Shown: piece by piece, positions 8,485 to 16,334 of the stretch
Position numbering within the stretch: position 1 is the first letter of the stretch
Layout of the letters: every line of letters starts with the position of its first letter
Notes under the pieces: generated by a model
What the model was told of the DNA's origin: nothing
The model's database searches: none
What the model saw: the letters and a program-made list of their open reading frames with translations, nothing else
Source: JAIVGV01 sp032229975
GTDB lineage: Bacteria > Acidobacteriota > Blastocatellia > Pyrinomonadales > Pyrinomonadaceae
Assembly: GCA_032229975.1 (NCBI GenBank)
Contig: JAVXVG010000067.1
Coordinates: 1-64,000, forward strand
Direction of reading: 5' to 3'
DNA: 64,000 bases
Position numbers and translations under genes: made by a program

Positions 8485-9669
8485 TCACTCCACGCCGGAG
8501 ACTATCCGCTCTATGAACTCCCGCCGAAATCGCGTGAAATCATCAGACCGGATAGCTTGCCTCACGCCCCGCATGGTGTCAAGGAAGAACGCAAGATTGT
8601 GATGCGTGAGAAGAACGCTCGCCAATATCTCGCCCGTCATACATAAATGACGCAGGTACGCGCGCGAATGACGACGACACACAGAGCACGCGCAACTCTC
8701 ATCGAGCGGTCGCTCGTCAGTCGCGAAGCGCGCGTTCTTGATGTTCAAGCGACCGAGCGAAGTGTAAGCCTGACCCGTCCGGCCGTTGCGCGTCGGCAGC
8801 ACGCAGTCGAACATATCGACGCCGCGCGCCACCGCCTCGAGCAAATCTTCCGGCGTGCCGACGCCCATCAAATAACGCGGACGTTCTTGCGGCATCAACG
8901 GCGCGAGCATCTCGATGGTGTCGTACATCACAGGTTTCTCTTCGCCGACGCTCAGGCCCCCGATGGCATAACCGTCGAACCCGATCTCGAACGTGCGCGC
9001 CAAACTTTCTCTTCTTAGATCAGCGTGCGCTGCGCCCTGCACGATGCCGAAGAGGGCCTGCTCACCGTTGACCGACGCATCATGATCTTTCGTTCGTCCC
9101 AAGTCCGCGCCTTCGCGTTGCAACTCATTGAAGCGCACGCGCGAGCGACGGGCCCAACGCGCCGTCATCTCTAAAGAGACGCGCGCCTCTTCGTGCGTCG
9201 CATCGCCCGGCGCGCACTCGTCCAAGACCATCACGATCTCCGAGCCGAGCGCAGCCTGCACCTCCATCGAAACTTCCGGCGAGAGAAAACGGAGCGAGCC
9301 ATCGACGTGCGAGCGAAACGTCGCGCCCTCTTCTTTCAACCGTCGCAGCTCGCCCAGACTCCAAACTTGAAAGCCGCCCGAATCCGTCAGCAGCGCGCGC
9401 TCCCACCCGATGAACTTATGCAGACCGCCGCACGCAGCGATGACATCGACACCGGGACGCAGCCACAGGTGATACGTGTTGCCGAGAATGATCCGCGCGT
9501 CGAGTTTCGCCGACTCCAACTCTTCAAAGCGAATCCCCTTGACCGTCCCCGCCGTGCCCACCGGCATGAACACCGGCGTTTCGATCACACCGCGCCGCGT
9601 CTGCAAAATTCCCGCGCGTGCCTCACCTTCTCGAGCGAGGACTTGCCAGTTGAGTGGCGTGACTGTCAT
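8485..9669 (-). CDS. tgt: Queuine tRNA-ribosyltransferase
   Basis: The 394-residue enzyme exchanges guanine-34 for the queuine precursor preQ1 in tRNAs with GUN anticodons. Visible are ETPVFMPVGTAGTVKG near the start, TDSGGFQVWSLG with the catalytic-region aspartate D96, FDGYAIGGLSVGE, and FDCVLPTRNGRTG with the second aspartate. The zinc site CACSVCRRH plus a following HH lies near residue 340. Length and motifs are those of the bacterial family. It lies upstream of yajC and 17 bases downstream of der. Confidence 0.96.
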   Translation of the reverse strand: MTVTPLNWQVLAREGEARAGILQTRRGVIETPVFMPVGTAGTVKGIRFEELESAKLDARIILGNTYHLWLRPGVDVIAACGGLHKFIGWERALLTDSGGFQVWSLGELRRLKEEGATFRSHVDGSLRFLSPEVSMEVQAALGSEIVMVLDECAPGDATHEEARVSLEMTARWARRSRVRFNELQREGADLGRTKDHDASVNGEQALFGIVQGAAHADLRRESLARTFEIGFDGYAIGGLSVGEEKPVMYDTIEMLAPLMPQERPRYLMGVGTPEDLLEAVARGVDMFDCVLPTRNGRTGQAYTSLGRLNIKNARFATDERPLDESCACSVCRRHSRAYLRHLCMTGEILASVLLTHHNLAFFLDTMRGVRQAIRSDDFTRFRREFIERIVSGVE

Positions 9670-9686
9670 TGCATTGTCGAGTTGAA

Positions 9687-11264
9687 TTAGCGCGAGCCCC
9701 TGCGCTCAGTGCGGTGGCGTTCGATGAGGCGGATGGGCGTGCCGTAGAAGTCGAACTCTTCGCGCAGTCTATTTAAGAGGAAGCGTTCGTAAGAAAAATG
9801 AAGTCCGGGTCGTCCGCCCGCAGTGAAGAGGACGAAGCGCGGCGGGCGCACGCCGATCTGCGTGACGTACTTCACGTGCAGGCGCGACTCTCCGCCCCTG
9901 ACCCTCGACACGGCAGTCGGCGCACCCGGTATATGTGCCGTGCGCTCGAAGAATTGGTTGAGCTGCGAGGTCGGGATGCGTAGGTTGCGCGCGGCGTTTG
10001 CGCGCAAGGCGAGCGGCAGAATGTTCTGCACGCGCTGGCCCGTCAAGGCGGAGATGAAGACGACCGGAGCCCATTCGAGAAACTTCATCTTGTCGCGCAG
10101 CTCGCGCTCGAACTCGTAGGGCGTGCCCGTCTCTTTGCCCGGCACGGCGTCCCACTTGTTGACAGCGACGATGACGGAGCAGCCCGCATCGACCGCGTAG
10201 CCCGCGATGTTTGCGTCCAAAGCGACGACGCCCTCGGTCGCATCCACGATGATGATTGCCACGTCCGCGCGCTCCAAACTCCTGCGGGCCATCACGACCG
10301 ACAACTTCTCTGCCATCGCTTCGGTCTTGCCCTTGCGACGGATGCCCGCCGTGTCGATGAGACGAAAGTGATGCGTCATTGATTGCGGATTGCGGATCGC
10401 GGATTGCGGATCGTCGTCGGGCATCTGCTGATCGGAGTCGTCGCTTGCGTCGGCAACGCTCGCGGGTGAGTTCTGCGCGCGCGGGTCTGCGACTTCGTGA
10501 GCTTCGTCGTATGCCGCGCCGTCGTCGCGCCATTCGAGCAAGGTGTCGATGGCGTCGCGCGTCGTGCCCGCCACAGGCGAGACGATGACGCGCTCTTCGC
10601 CGAGCAGTCGATTAACTAATGAAGACTTGCCGACGTTCGGGCGACCGACGATGGCGAGTCGCAACTCGTGCGGCGTGCGCGCGTCCTCTTCGTCGTCTTC
10701 GTCAGTCGCGCTCTCAACTTTCGGAAAACTCTCGACGAGCGCGTCGAGCAGATCGCCGACGCCGTCGCCGTGCTCTGCGGAGACGGGGATCACGTTCTCG
10801 AAACCGAAGCGGTGAAACTCGCCCGCGTCGGCATCGAGTCGCGCGGCGTCCGCTTTGTTCGCGGCGACGAAGACCAGCTTCGACGTGCCGCGCAGCATAC
10901 GCGCGAGTTCTTCATCGAGCGGCGTTATTCCAGCGCGCACGTCAACGACCCAGACGAGCGCGACCGCCTCTTTGATGGCCGTCTCGGCTTGACGCAAAAT
11001 GTTTGAAGGGATGAGCGCGTCGTCGTCCGGCACGATGCCGCCCGTATCGACGATGGAGAAGCGGCGGCCCATCCACTCCGCCTCGCCGTAGATGCGGTCG
11101 CGCGTGATGCCCGGCTCGTCGCCGACGATTGACTTGCGCTCGCCGACGAGTCGATTGAACAAAGTGGACTTGCCCACGTTCGGTCGCCCGACGATGGTGA
11201 CGAGCGGCAGCCCGCCCCGCAACTCTCCGCGTCGTCTCTTGAGATCAGTTTCGGTTGTGCTCAT
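9687..11264 (-). CDS. der: Ribosome-assembly GTPase Der (EngA) with an inserted loop
   Basis: Two tandem GTPase domains are clear: GRPNVGKSTLFNRL (about residue 27) with DTGGIVPDD, and GRPNVGKSSLVNRL with DTAGIRRKGK and NKWD. A KH-like C-terminal domain ends VRPPRFVLFTAGG. Der acts in 50S subunit assembly. At 525 residues it is longer than most homologues. The excess is an acidic, low-complexity insert of about 45 residues between the second P-loop domain's LLEWRDDG and its HHFRLIDTAG switch. Part of the insert is encoded by a GATTGCGG direct repeat (10379-10413). The core motifs are intact, so the protein should be active. Confidence 0.95.
   Translation of the reverse strand: MSTTETDLKRRRGELRGGLPLVTIVGRPNVGKSTLFNRLVGERKSIVGDEPGITRDRIYGEAEWMGRRFSIVDTGGIVPDDDALIPSNILRQAETAIKEAVALVWVVDVRAGITPLDEELARMLRGTSKLVFVAANKADAARLDADAGEFHRFGFENVIPVSAEHGDGVGDLLDALVESFPKVESATDEDDEEDARTPHELRLAIVGRPNVGKSSLVNRLLGEERVIVSPVAGTTRDAIDTLLEWRDDGAAYDEAHEVADPRAQNSPASVADASDDSDQQMPDDDPQSAIRNPQSMTHHFRLIDTAGIRRKGKTEAMAEKLSVVMARRSLERADVAIIIVDATEGVVALDANIAGYAVDAGCSVIVAVNKWDAVPGKETGTPYEFERELRDKMKFLEWAPVVFISALTGQRVQNILPLALRANAARNLRIPTSQLNQFFERTAHIPGAPTAVSRVRGGESRLHVKYVTQIGVRPPRFVLFTAGGRPGLHFSYERFLLNRLREEFDFYGTPIRLIERHRTERRGSR
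10379..10413. repeat. GATTGCGG-type direct repeat inside der
   Basis: Four tandem near-copies of GATTGCGG or GATCGCGG lie in frame in der and encode the NPQSAIRNPQS part of its insert. This unit resembles the short repeats that build the intergenic hairpins of this chromosome. Confidence 0.7.
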
Positions 11265-11455
11265 GATTCTTCCGGTGCGCGCAGTCTAACGTGCGCCTCT
11301 CGCAACCCGCAAGACGCCGTCTCCGCGCGGCTCTGCTTCAACCGTTTGACAACCGCCAGCGCGGCGGACTATCGTCTGCCGCGCTTCGCCTCGCGAATGT
11401 CGCCTCGCAGTAGTTTTCAATCTTCTTACGCTTTTCCACGGAGGTTTCCTGATAC

Positions 11456-11776
11456 ATGAACGCAAAAGGTTTGCTCGTCATGCTCACCACTGTCTCAAGC
11501 TCGCTTAACTCTTTCTTCTTCGACAATCTCGCGGGCGTGCACGCGGATGAGTTGGCGGGCACGCGCTCGAACGCCGCCGCGCTCGTTGCGACGCTACACA
11601 AGACACCGGAGGAAAAGATCGAGGTAATGGTCAGCAAGCACGACACCGAATTGACTGCGGCTCTCACAGCGTTTCAACGCGATTGGCAGGGCGACAGGTT
11701 GAAGGGCTTCCGCGACGCACAAATCATGCTCGGCTTCGTCTCGACGGTGATGGCGAAGTCCGGGGTGAAGGGCTAA
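11456..11776 (+). CDS. Small conserved-looking protein of unknown function
   Basis: I do not recognise this 106-residue protein. It has no clear signal peptide or membrane helix and looks helical and soluble, with EEKIEVMVSKHDTELTAALTAFQRDW in the middle. A GGAGG site lies about 13 bases before the ATG. It is divergent from der and about 40 bases upstream of yraN, with which it may be co-transcribed. Confidence 0.55.
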   Translation: MNAKGLLVMLTTVSSSLNSFFFDNLAGVHADELAGTRSNAAALVATLHKTPEEKIEVMVSKHDTELTAALTAFQRDWQGDRLKGFRDAQIMLGFVSTVMAKSGVKG

Positions 11777-11815
11777 GAGAGAGCGCGAAGATTTCGGACG
11801 CGCGCCGAAACCGGA

Positions 11816-12319
11816 ATGAGTTGGTCGCAGCTAATCCTCACACTCACACGCACGATCTCCCGCCGACGCTTCGTCGCGGAGCCCGCGCCGCATCTGGCCC
11901 TCGGCGCGCGCGGCGAACGCCTCGCCGCCGATCTGTTGGAGCGCGCGGGCTATCGACTCGTCGCGGCGAACTTCAAACTTCCCGTCGGGAGAAATCTGCG
12001 CGGCGCAATCGTCAACGCAGAGATCGATCTCGTGGCATACGACGGCGCGACGCTCTGCTTCGTCGAAGTGAAGACGCGCAGGTCTGACGAGTTTGCTGCG
12101 CCGGAGGCGAATGTCGATCTCCGCAAGCAGCGACAGATCACACGCGCCGCGCGCGTCTATCGACGCACGTTCGGCGTCGCGGAAGAAGCGTACCGTTACG
12201 ATGTCGTCGCGCTCGTCCTCCCGCACGACGACGCAGGCGCGCAGACGAAGCCGCCGCGCGCGGAGTTGTTGCGAAACTTCTGGACGGACGAGAAGTTTCG
12301 CAAGCGTCGCTGGATGTGA
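11816..12319 (+). CDS. yraN: YraN/UPF0102-family nuclease-like protein
   Basis: The core GERLAADLLERAGYRLVAAN, then EIDLVAYDGATLCFVEVKTR, is the UPF0102 restriction-endonuclease-like fold. The acidic E-x-D and E-V-K residues form its presumed active site. At 167 residues it is longer than the usual 120, with extra residues at both ends (an N-terminal MSWSQLILTLTRTISRR and a C-terminal tail), so a start further downstream is possible. The family is proposed to act in DNA recombination or processing. Confidence 0.85.
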   Translation: MSWSQLILTLTRTISRRRFVAEPAPHLALGARGERLAADLLERAGYRLVAANFKLPVGRNLRGAIVNAEIDLVAYDGATLCFVEVKTRRSDEFAAPEANVDLRKQRQITRAARVYRRTFGVAEEAYRYDVVALVLPHDDAGAQTKPPRAELLRNFWTDEKFRKRRWM

Positions 12320-12362
12320 CGTGCGACGTGAGCAAATGGCGGGCTTTTGAGCAAAAAGCGGG

Positions 12363-12698
12363 ACGCTCCGCATCTGAACCGAAAGATTTCGCCTCGGAAC
12401 GCAGACATTCCGGTCTTGAATCCGAAGATTCGGCGCTCGAATCTGAACGTTCAGCTTCTGAACCCGCACGTTCAGGTCTTGAACGTGCGGGTTCAGGGCT
12501 TGAACCTCCAAGTTCCGCCTTAGAACCTCGACATTCCAAGCCTGAACCTGCACGTTCCGGCTTGGAACATAGACATTCAGCCTCGAAACGTGAACATTCT
12601 GTCTCAGAACCTCAACCTTCTAGCCCGGAACATGAAGATTCGACCTCGTAGTCTGAAGATTCCGCCACGGGACGCGAAACTTTGCATCCCGTGGCGGA
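12363..12698. repeat. Sixteen-unit degenerate 21-bp tandem repeat
   Basis: Starting at 12363, sixteen units of exactly 21 bp follow without a gap. Most have the form A-C/G-R-TTC, six variable bases, then a TGAAC-like core. The unit length is a multiple of three, so the plus strand reads as 7-residue repeats (SGLEPPS, SALEPRH). The minus strand reads as another heptad series (LEVQALN, VRVQKLN). Neither frame has a convincing start, so I treat it as a repeat and not as a gene. Confidence 0.85.
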
Positions 12699-12701
12699 AT
12701 C
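12658..12701 (+). terminator. 15-bp hairpin closing the 21-bp repeat
   Basis: GATTCCGCCACGGGA (12658-12672) and TCCCGTGGCGGAATC (12687-12701) are perfect complements and are followed by TTGTTGTTG. The left arm is a repeat unit, so the hairpin has grown out of the tandem array. It may end transcription from yraN. Confidence 0.65.
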
Positions 12702-13129
12702 TTGTTGTTGAGAAATGGACTCCGCGATTCCTTAAAATATAAGGATCGCTATGGCTTCGCCTACTTCTCTTCCTTTGTCTCAGACGATGCACCGGCGGCT
12801 TCGTGCGTGTTGCGTGGCGGAGAGCGCAAACAGTCGCGCACGCGACGCGACGCGGGTGGGCTTCACGAATCTCATCATGAGAATCCTTTCGTCTGTATTG
12901 TTAGACACGGGGCGGACGCTGGACTTACGGTTGTGTGCGGCGAAAAATTAACGACTGTGCGACGGGTTATCAAACGTGAGATGAAGGGGCGACGGCGAGA
13001 GAGAGTAGTGGTTCAGTTTGAAATTCCAAGTCGATATTTATGCGGCTCGCATTTTCAAATTGAACTACTGCTTGCACGAGCCTCGGCTTGACAAGCGCGG
13101 CTTTATCGGTAGAATTTCACTTCCCTAGA
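12702..13129. other. Gap before the tRNA pair
   Basis: No supported gene. A 129-codon plus-strand frame is open here but has no recognisable protein features. The last 100 bases should contain the tRNA promoter. TTGACA-like and TATAAT-like boxes are not clear, apart from GCTTGACA at about 13086-13093. Confidence 0.4.
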
Positions 13130-13206
<77 letters not shown>

Positions 13207-13214
13207 GATTTAAT

Positions 13215-13284
13215 GATGAGGGCGCGAGGGATGAGGGATGAAGGATAAAGCTCCTTTTTCATCCCTCAACCCTGCGCCCTCATC
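13215..13284. repeat. Intergenic hairpin between the two tRNA genes
   Basis: GATGAGGGCGC (13215-13225) pairs with 13274-13284, and an inner GAGGGATGA pairs with TCATCCCTC. The left arm is made of GAGGGATGAG direct repeats. It may terminate or process the tRNA-Gly transcript. Confidence 0.8.
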
Positions 13285-13293
13285 CTTGTTTGC

Positions 13294-13370
<77 letters not shown>

Positions 13371-13381
13371 AGTATCAATAA

Positions 13382-13411
13382 GTTAAGGGCAGTCTATAGA
13401 CTGCCCTTAAC
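13382..13411. terminator. Perfect 30-bp palindrome after tRNA-Cys
   Basis: GTTAAGGGCAGTCTA is followed at once by its exact complement. It sits between the attachment core and the arm repeat. It could end the tRNA transcript or be a protein site at the element end. The matching position after attachment copy 2 keeps only CTTAGGGACAGT, without the palindrome. Confidence 0.7.
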
Positions 13412-13416
13412 CGTTT

Positions 13417-13439
13417 GGTCTGCCAATGGTCTGCCAACT
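13417..13439 (+). repeat. Arm-type repeat, left end of element A
   Basis: Two tandem copies of TGGTCTGCCAA-like sequence. The same 23 bases recur at 23417-23439 near the right end, in the same direction. This fits integrase arm-binding sites. Confidence 0.7.
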
Positions 13440-13440
13440 G

Positions 13441-13596
13441 CTATGCTGCATTTTTCTTTCGCCCGTCTTTGATCCGTTTCATCGCGTAGTTCCCATCGGC
13501 GCATGATTCGACGCGCCAGCCTTCAGATTCAAGCAGGTCACGGACGGCTTCCGAGACTAGGCGGTTATCTTCGACGAAGAGGATCGTGAGGCTCAT
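13441..13596 (-). pseudogene. Truncated response-regulator receiver domain
   Basis: This 51-codon fragment starts MSLTILFVEDNRLVSEAVRD, the first strand and acidic pair of a receiver domain. It stops after about 40 matching residues, before the phospho-acceptor aspartate. It is clearly related to the C-terminal receiver of the protein at 14376-16298 (both have DLLE/DSLE-x-x-GWRV-x-x-CADG). The cut end abuts the arm repeat at the element boundary. It looks like a remnant left by recombination. Confidence 0.75.
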
Positions 13597-13986
13597 AGGA
13601 TTTAGTGGCGCGCGCGGTCGCACAAGAAGTCTTAGGTGGTAAAGAGAAGCGGCGAGACCCTTCATGAGTCCCGCCGCTTGATCTCACGATGTTGACCCTA
13701 TCGTAAGGTCGCGCCCTACCCTCACTATAGAGCGCGGTGGCATCGGACATTCATCCCTGTGCCGGTTGCCGCGCATTTATGTCCAGACCGTCTTTGTGGT
13801 CAATCGAGACTTTAGGGTAATGCCAAGAGCGCACTTGACTTGTGCCCTGATGAACAATTCTTGCAGGTAGAAAAGTTTCTTCCACTCTGCTTGTTCTGTT
13901 ATATAGTGGCGCACGCGGACACACGGCGACTGCGCCGCCCGTGAGCCTCACGGCAGCCTAACGATTAAATTCATCTGTCCGACCCG
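13597..13986. other. Gap in element A between the receiver remnant and the small peptide gene
   Basis: About 390 bases with no supported gene. A 66-codon minus-strand frame has no recognisable features. Confidence 0.4.
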
Positions 13987-14241
13987 CTAGACTAAGGACA
14001 GCACGCTTTGCAGCAGGCTCAGCGCGATCTCAGTCACAGTGTCTGTCGCTTCCGACGCTGGCGTAGCCGCGTCGGTGGTCATGATGCCGTCCGCGGTTTC
14101 GGTCAGAGATGTGCTACTAATGGTAGGCGTCGGCGTCGGAGCGGCTTTGCCCGTCCATATGATGCCGTCATCAGCATGGGCGAGTGGGGAGAGCATGAGT
14201 ACCAACACTAGCGCGGCGAGAGCAGTTCGATAGTTCTTCAT
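13987..14241 (-). CDS. Small secreted peptide or propeptide, unknown function
   Basis: The 84-residue product has a strong signal peptide (MKNYRTALAALVLVLMLSPLAHA, cleavage after AHA-D near residue 24). The mature part has about 60 residues, rich in Thr, Ser, Ala and Pro (APTPTPTISSTSLTE), and ends in a hydrophobic IALSLLQSVLSLV. It is divergent from the TPR-Fis-receiver regulator at 14376, and the 134-base gap has two palindromes. An AGGAAGGAAAT-like site precedes the ATG. I do not recognise a family. A signalling peptide is one reading, given the TPR neighbour; a membrane-active peptide is another. Confidence 0.6.
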   Translation of the reverse strand: MKNYRTALAALVLVLMLSPLAHADDGIIWTGKAAPTPTPTISSTSLTETADGIMTTDAATPASEATDTVTEIALSLLQSVLSLV

Positions 14242-14271
14242 TTCGATTTCCTTCCTCTGAGGTAATTAGTG

Positions 14272-14318
14272 AAACCAGATCGCTCTGGTTTTGAATTGCG
14301 TCTTATCCCGCTGATAAG
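14272..14318. promoter_or_regulatory. Two palindromes in the divergent promoter region
   Basis: AAACCAGA-TCGC-TCTGGTTT (14272-14291) has perfect 8-base arms. CTTATC-CCGCT-GATAAG (14302-14318) has 6-base arms. Both lie between the secreted-peptide gene and the TPR regulator gene, so they may be operators for one or both. A TTGACA at 14336-14341 may be a -35 box for the regulator. Confidence 0.5.
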
Positions 14319-14375
14319 GCGCGGCTTTGCCATGCTTGACAGAAAGTTGCAGGCATAAAGAAAGGTAATCCTCAC

Positions 14376-16298
14376 ATGACTTTAGCCGAATCACTGTTTA
14401 GACAATTAGGCGACCCGACCCTGAGTGGCGACGAGCGGGCGCAGCTCCGATGTCGGATAGCGGCAGACCTTGAACACCGTGGGCAGTATGAGGCTGCTCG
14501 TGACGCGCTCGGCGAATGGTGGCAAGGCGTTGGAGAGTACCCCAAACTCGAAGGTTTAAGCGAACTGATAGCCGGGGAGGTGCTTCTGCGAGTTGGCACA
14601 CTCTCAGGCTGGTTCGGCAGCACCCGGCAGATTGAGGGGGCACAAGAAGCTGCCAAAGACCTAATCAGCGAAAGTATAACCCGCTTTCAAGTATTAGGAG
14701 AGATAACAAGGGTAGCTACAGCGCAGAGCGAGCTAGGTTTCTGCTACTACCGCGCTGGAGCTTACGACGAGGCGCGCGTGATGTATAGCGAGGCGCTAAA
14801 GCTACTGGGCGACAGCGGCGAGAAGGAGGTGCGGGCTAAAGTATTACTGCGCCTTGTGATCGTCGAATCGTGTACCGGACGCCATAACGATGCGCTTCGC
14901 ATCCTGACGGATTCAGTCGAGTTATTCGAGCAAAGTGACAACGATGCGCTGAAAGGTAAGTTCCATAACGACCTCGCGTGCGTGCTCGTGCTCTTAGGCA
15001 AGTCCGAGCGTCGAGCAGATTACACAGATCGCGCCATCATCGAATACACAGCCGCGTCCCATCATTTTGGACAGGCAGGGCATACGGGTTACCGCGCGAG
15101 TGCCGAGAACAATTTAGGTTTTTTACTCTACCTTGTAGGGCGATACGATGAAGCTCACAAACACTTAAATCACGCGCGCATTTTATTTCTGTCCGTTAGA
15201 GATAAGGGTAGGATCGCGCAAGTGGACGACGTGCGCGCCCGTGTCCTTCTCGCACAGAGCAAGACGAGTGAGGCGGAGCGCGTGATCCATGATGCCGTGC
15301 GGACGCTCGAAAAAGGAGGCGAGCAGGCGTTACTCGCCGAAGCACTCACGACACAAGGTCGCGTGCTGGCGAAGTTAGGAAACTTCGTCGTATCACAAAG
15401 CACGTTGAGACGCGCAGCCGATCTAGCGGAGCAAGCGGGGGCGGTCGAAGACGCCGGACGCGCCTTACTTACACTGATCGAAGACCACAGCAACCTAATT
15501 ACCGAGCGCGCTCTGCTAGAGACATATCAACGGGCAGACACCTTACTTAAAGATACACAAGATGCCGAGACCGTCGCACGCTTGCGCGAGTGTGCCAGCC
15601 GGATCGTCGCCGCACGTTTCGCGGCTCTCACCCCGCGTCATCGCGTCAGCCCGACTGAGTTCTGGGAGAACTTTGATCTGCTTGAAAGGATACGCGCATA
15701 CGAAGCTCGTTACGTGCGGCGCGCGTTAATAGATGCCGAAGGCAGCGTGACGCGAGCCTCGCGCTTGTTAGGTCTAACTCATCACGGCACGCTCTCTTTC
15801 ATGCTCAAAGCCAGACATAAAGACCTCGCTCATTTGCGGACGCTGCCCGAAAGAAGATTCAGGAGCATCTTGCACGGTAGCTCTGCCGCGCGGCAGCCGT
15901 CGGCGAAATCTCGTCCGTCGAGATCGCAAGCCGTGAGAATCCTGCACGTCGAAGATAACAAGATCGTCGCCGCTGCCGTCAGAGACAGTTTGGAAGATGT
16001 TGGTTGGAGAGTCGCGACCTGCGCGGACGGCGCGGAGGCGATGAAGGTACTCGCCAGCGATGCGCCGTTCAATCTTGTGATCTTCGATTATGATTTGCCT
16101 GACAGGAACGGCATCGAGTTGATCCGCTACGGTCGCACGCTTCAACACAGGCGGCGAACGCCGTTCATCATGTTCTCAGCCAGCAACGTCGAGCCGGAGG
16201 CGTGGCGCGCGGGTGCGGATGCGTTCTTACGGAAGCCGGAGGACGTGGGGAGTCTAGCGGCGACTATCACGCGCCTACTGACTAAGAATACCAAATAG
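14376..16298 (+). CDS. TPR protein with Fis-type HTH and C-terminal receiver domain
   Basis: The 640-residue protein has three parts. Residues 1 to about 400 are a run of TPR units (for example ATAQSELGFCYYRAGAYDEA and SAENNLGFLLYLVGRYDEA). Residues 427-500 hold a Fis-like helix-turn-helix, with YVRRALIDAEGSVTRASRLLG and RHKDL. Residues 515-640 form a receiver with VEDN, the phospho-acceptor aspartate in FDYDLPDRNG (D571) and the lysine in LRKPED (K620). It probably binds DNA and is controlled by phosphorylation and by a ligand or partner held in the TPR superhelix. No kinase is encoded beside it. The AAAGG site lies 9 bases before the ATG. Confidence 0.8.
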   Translation: MTLAESLFRQLGDPTLSGDERAQLRCRIAADLEHRGQYEAARDALGEWWQGVGEYPKLEGLSELIAGEVLLRVGTLSGWFGSTRQIEGAQEAAKDLISESITRFQVLGEITRVATAQSELGFCYYRAGAYDEARVMYSEALKLLGDSGEKEVRAKVLLRLVIVESCTGRHNDALRILTDSVELFEQSDNDALKGKFHNDLACVLVLLGKSERRADYTDRAIIEYTAASHHFGQAGHTGYRASAENNLGFLLYLVGRYDEAHKHLNHARILFLSVRDKGRIAQVDDVRARVLLAQSKTSEAERVIHDAVRTLEKGGEQALLAEALTTQGRVLAKLGNFVVSQSTLRRAADLAEQAGAVEDAGRALLTLIEDHSNLITERALLETYQRADTLLKDTQDAETVARLRECASRIVAARFAALTPRHRVSPTEFWENFDLLERIRAYEARYVRRALIDAEGSVTRASRLLGLTHHGTLSFMLKARHKDLAHLRTLPERRFRSILHGSSAARQPSAKSRPSRSQAVRILHVEDNKIVAAAVRDSLEDVGWRVATCADGAEAMKVLASDAPFNLVIFDYDLPDRNGIELIRYGRTLQHRRRTPFIMFSASNVEPEAWRAGADAFLRKPEDVGSLAATITRLLTKNTK

Positions 16299-16334
16299 CT
16301 AGAAGATATTTTGCTCTTTGCGGCGTAGCGGATT

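Noticed and set aside
12316..12651. A protein of 7-residue repeats on the plus strand (and another on the minus strand)
   Set aside because: Both strands are open through the 21-bp array and neither has a good start site, so coding is not supported.
12363..12698. CRISPR array
   Set aside because: The 21-bp units abut with no spacers and are degenerate; no cas genes are near.
12702..13091. 129-codon plus-strand ORF before tRNA-Gly
   Set aside because: No ribosome site, no recognisable domain, irregular composition.
13751..13951. 66-codon minus-strand ORF in element A
   Set aside because: No features beyond an open frame.
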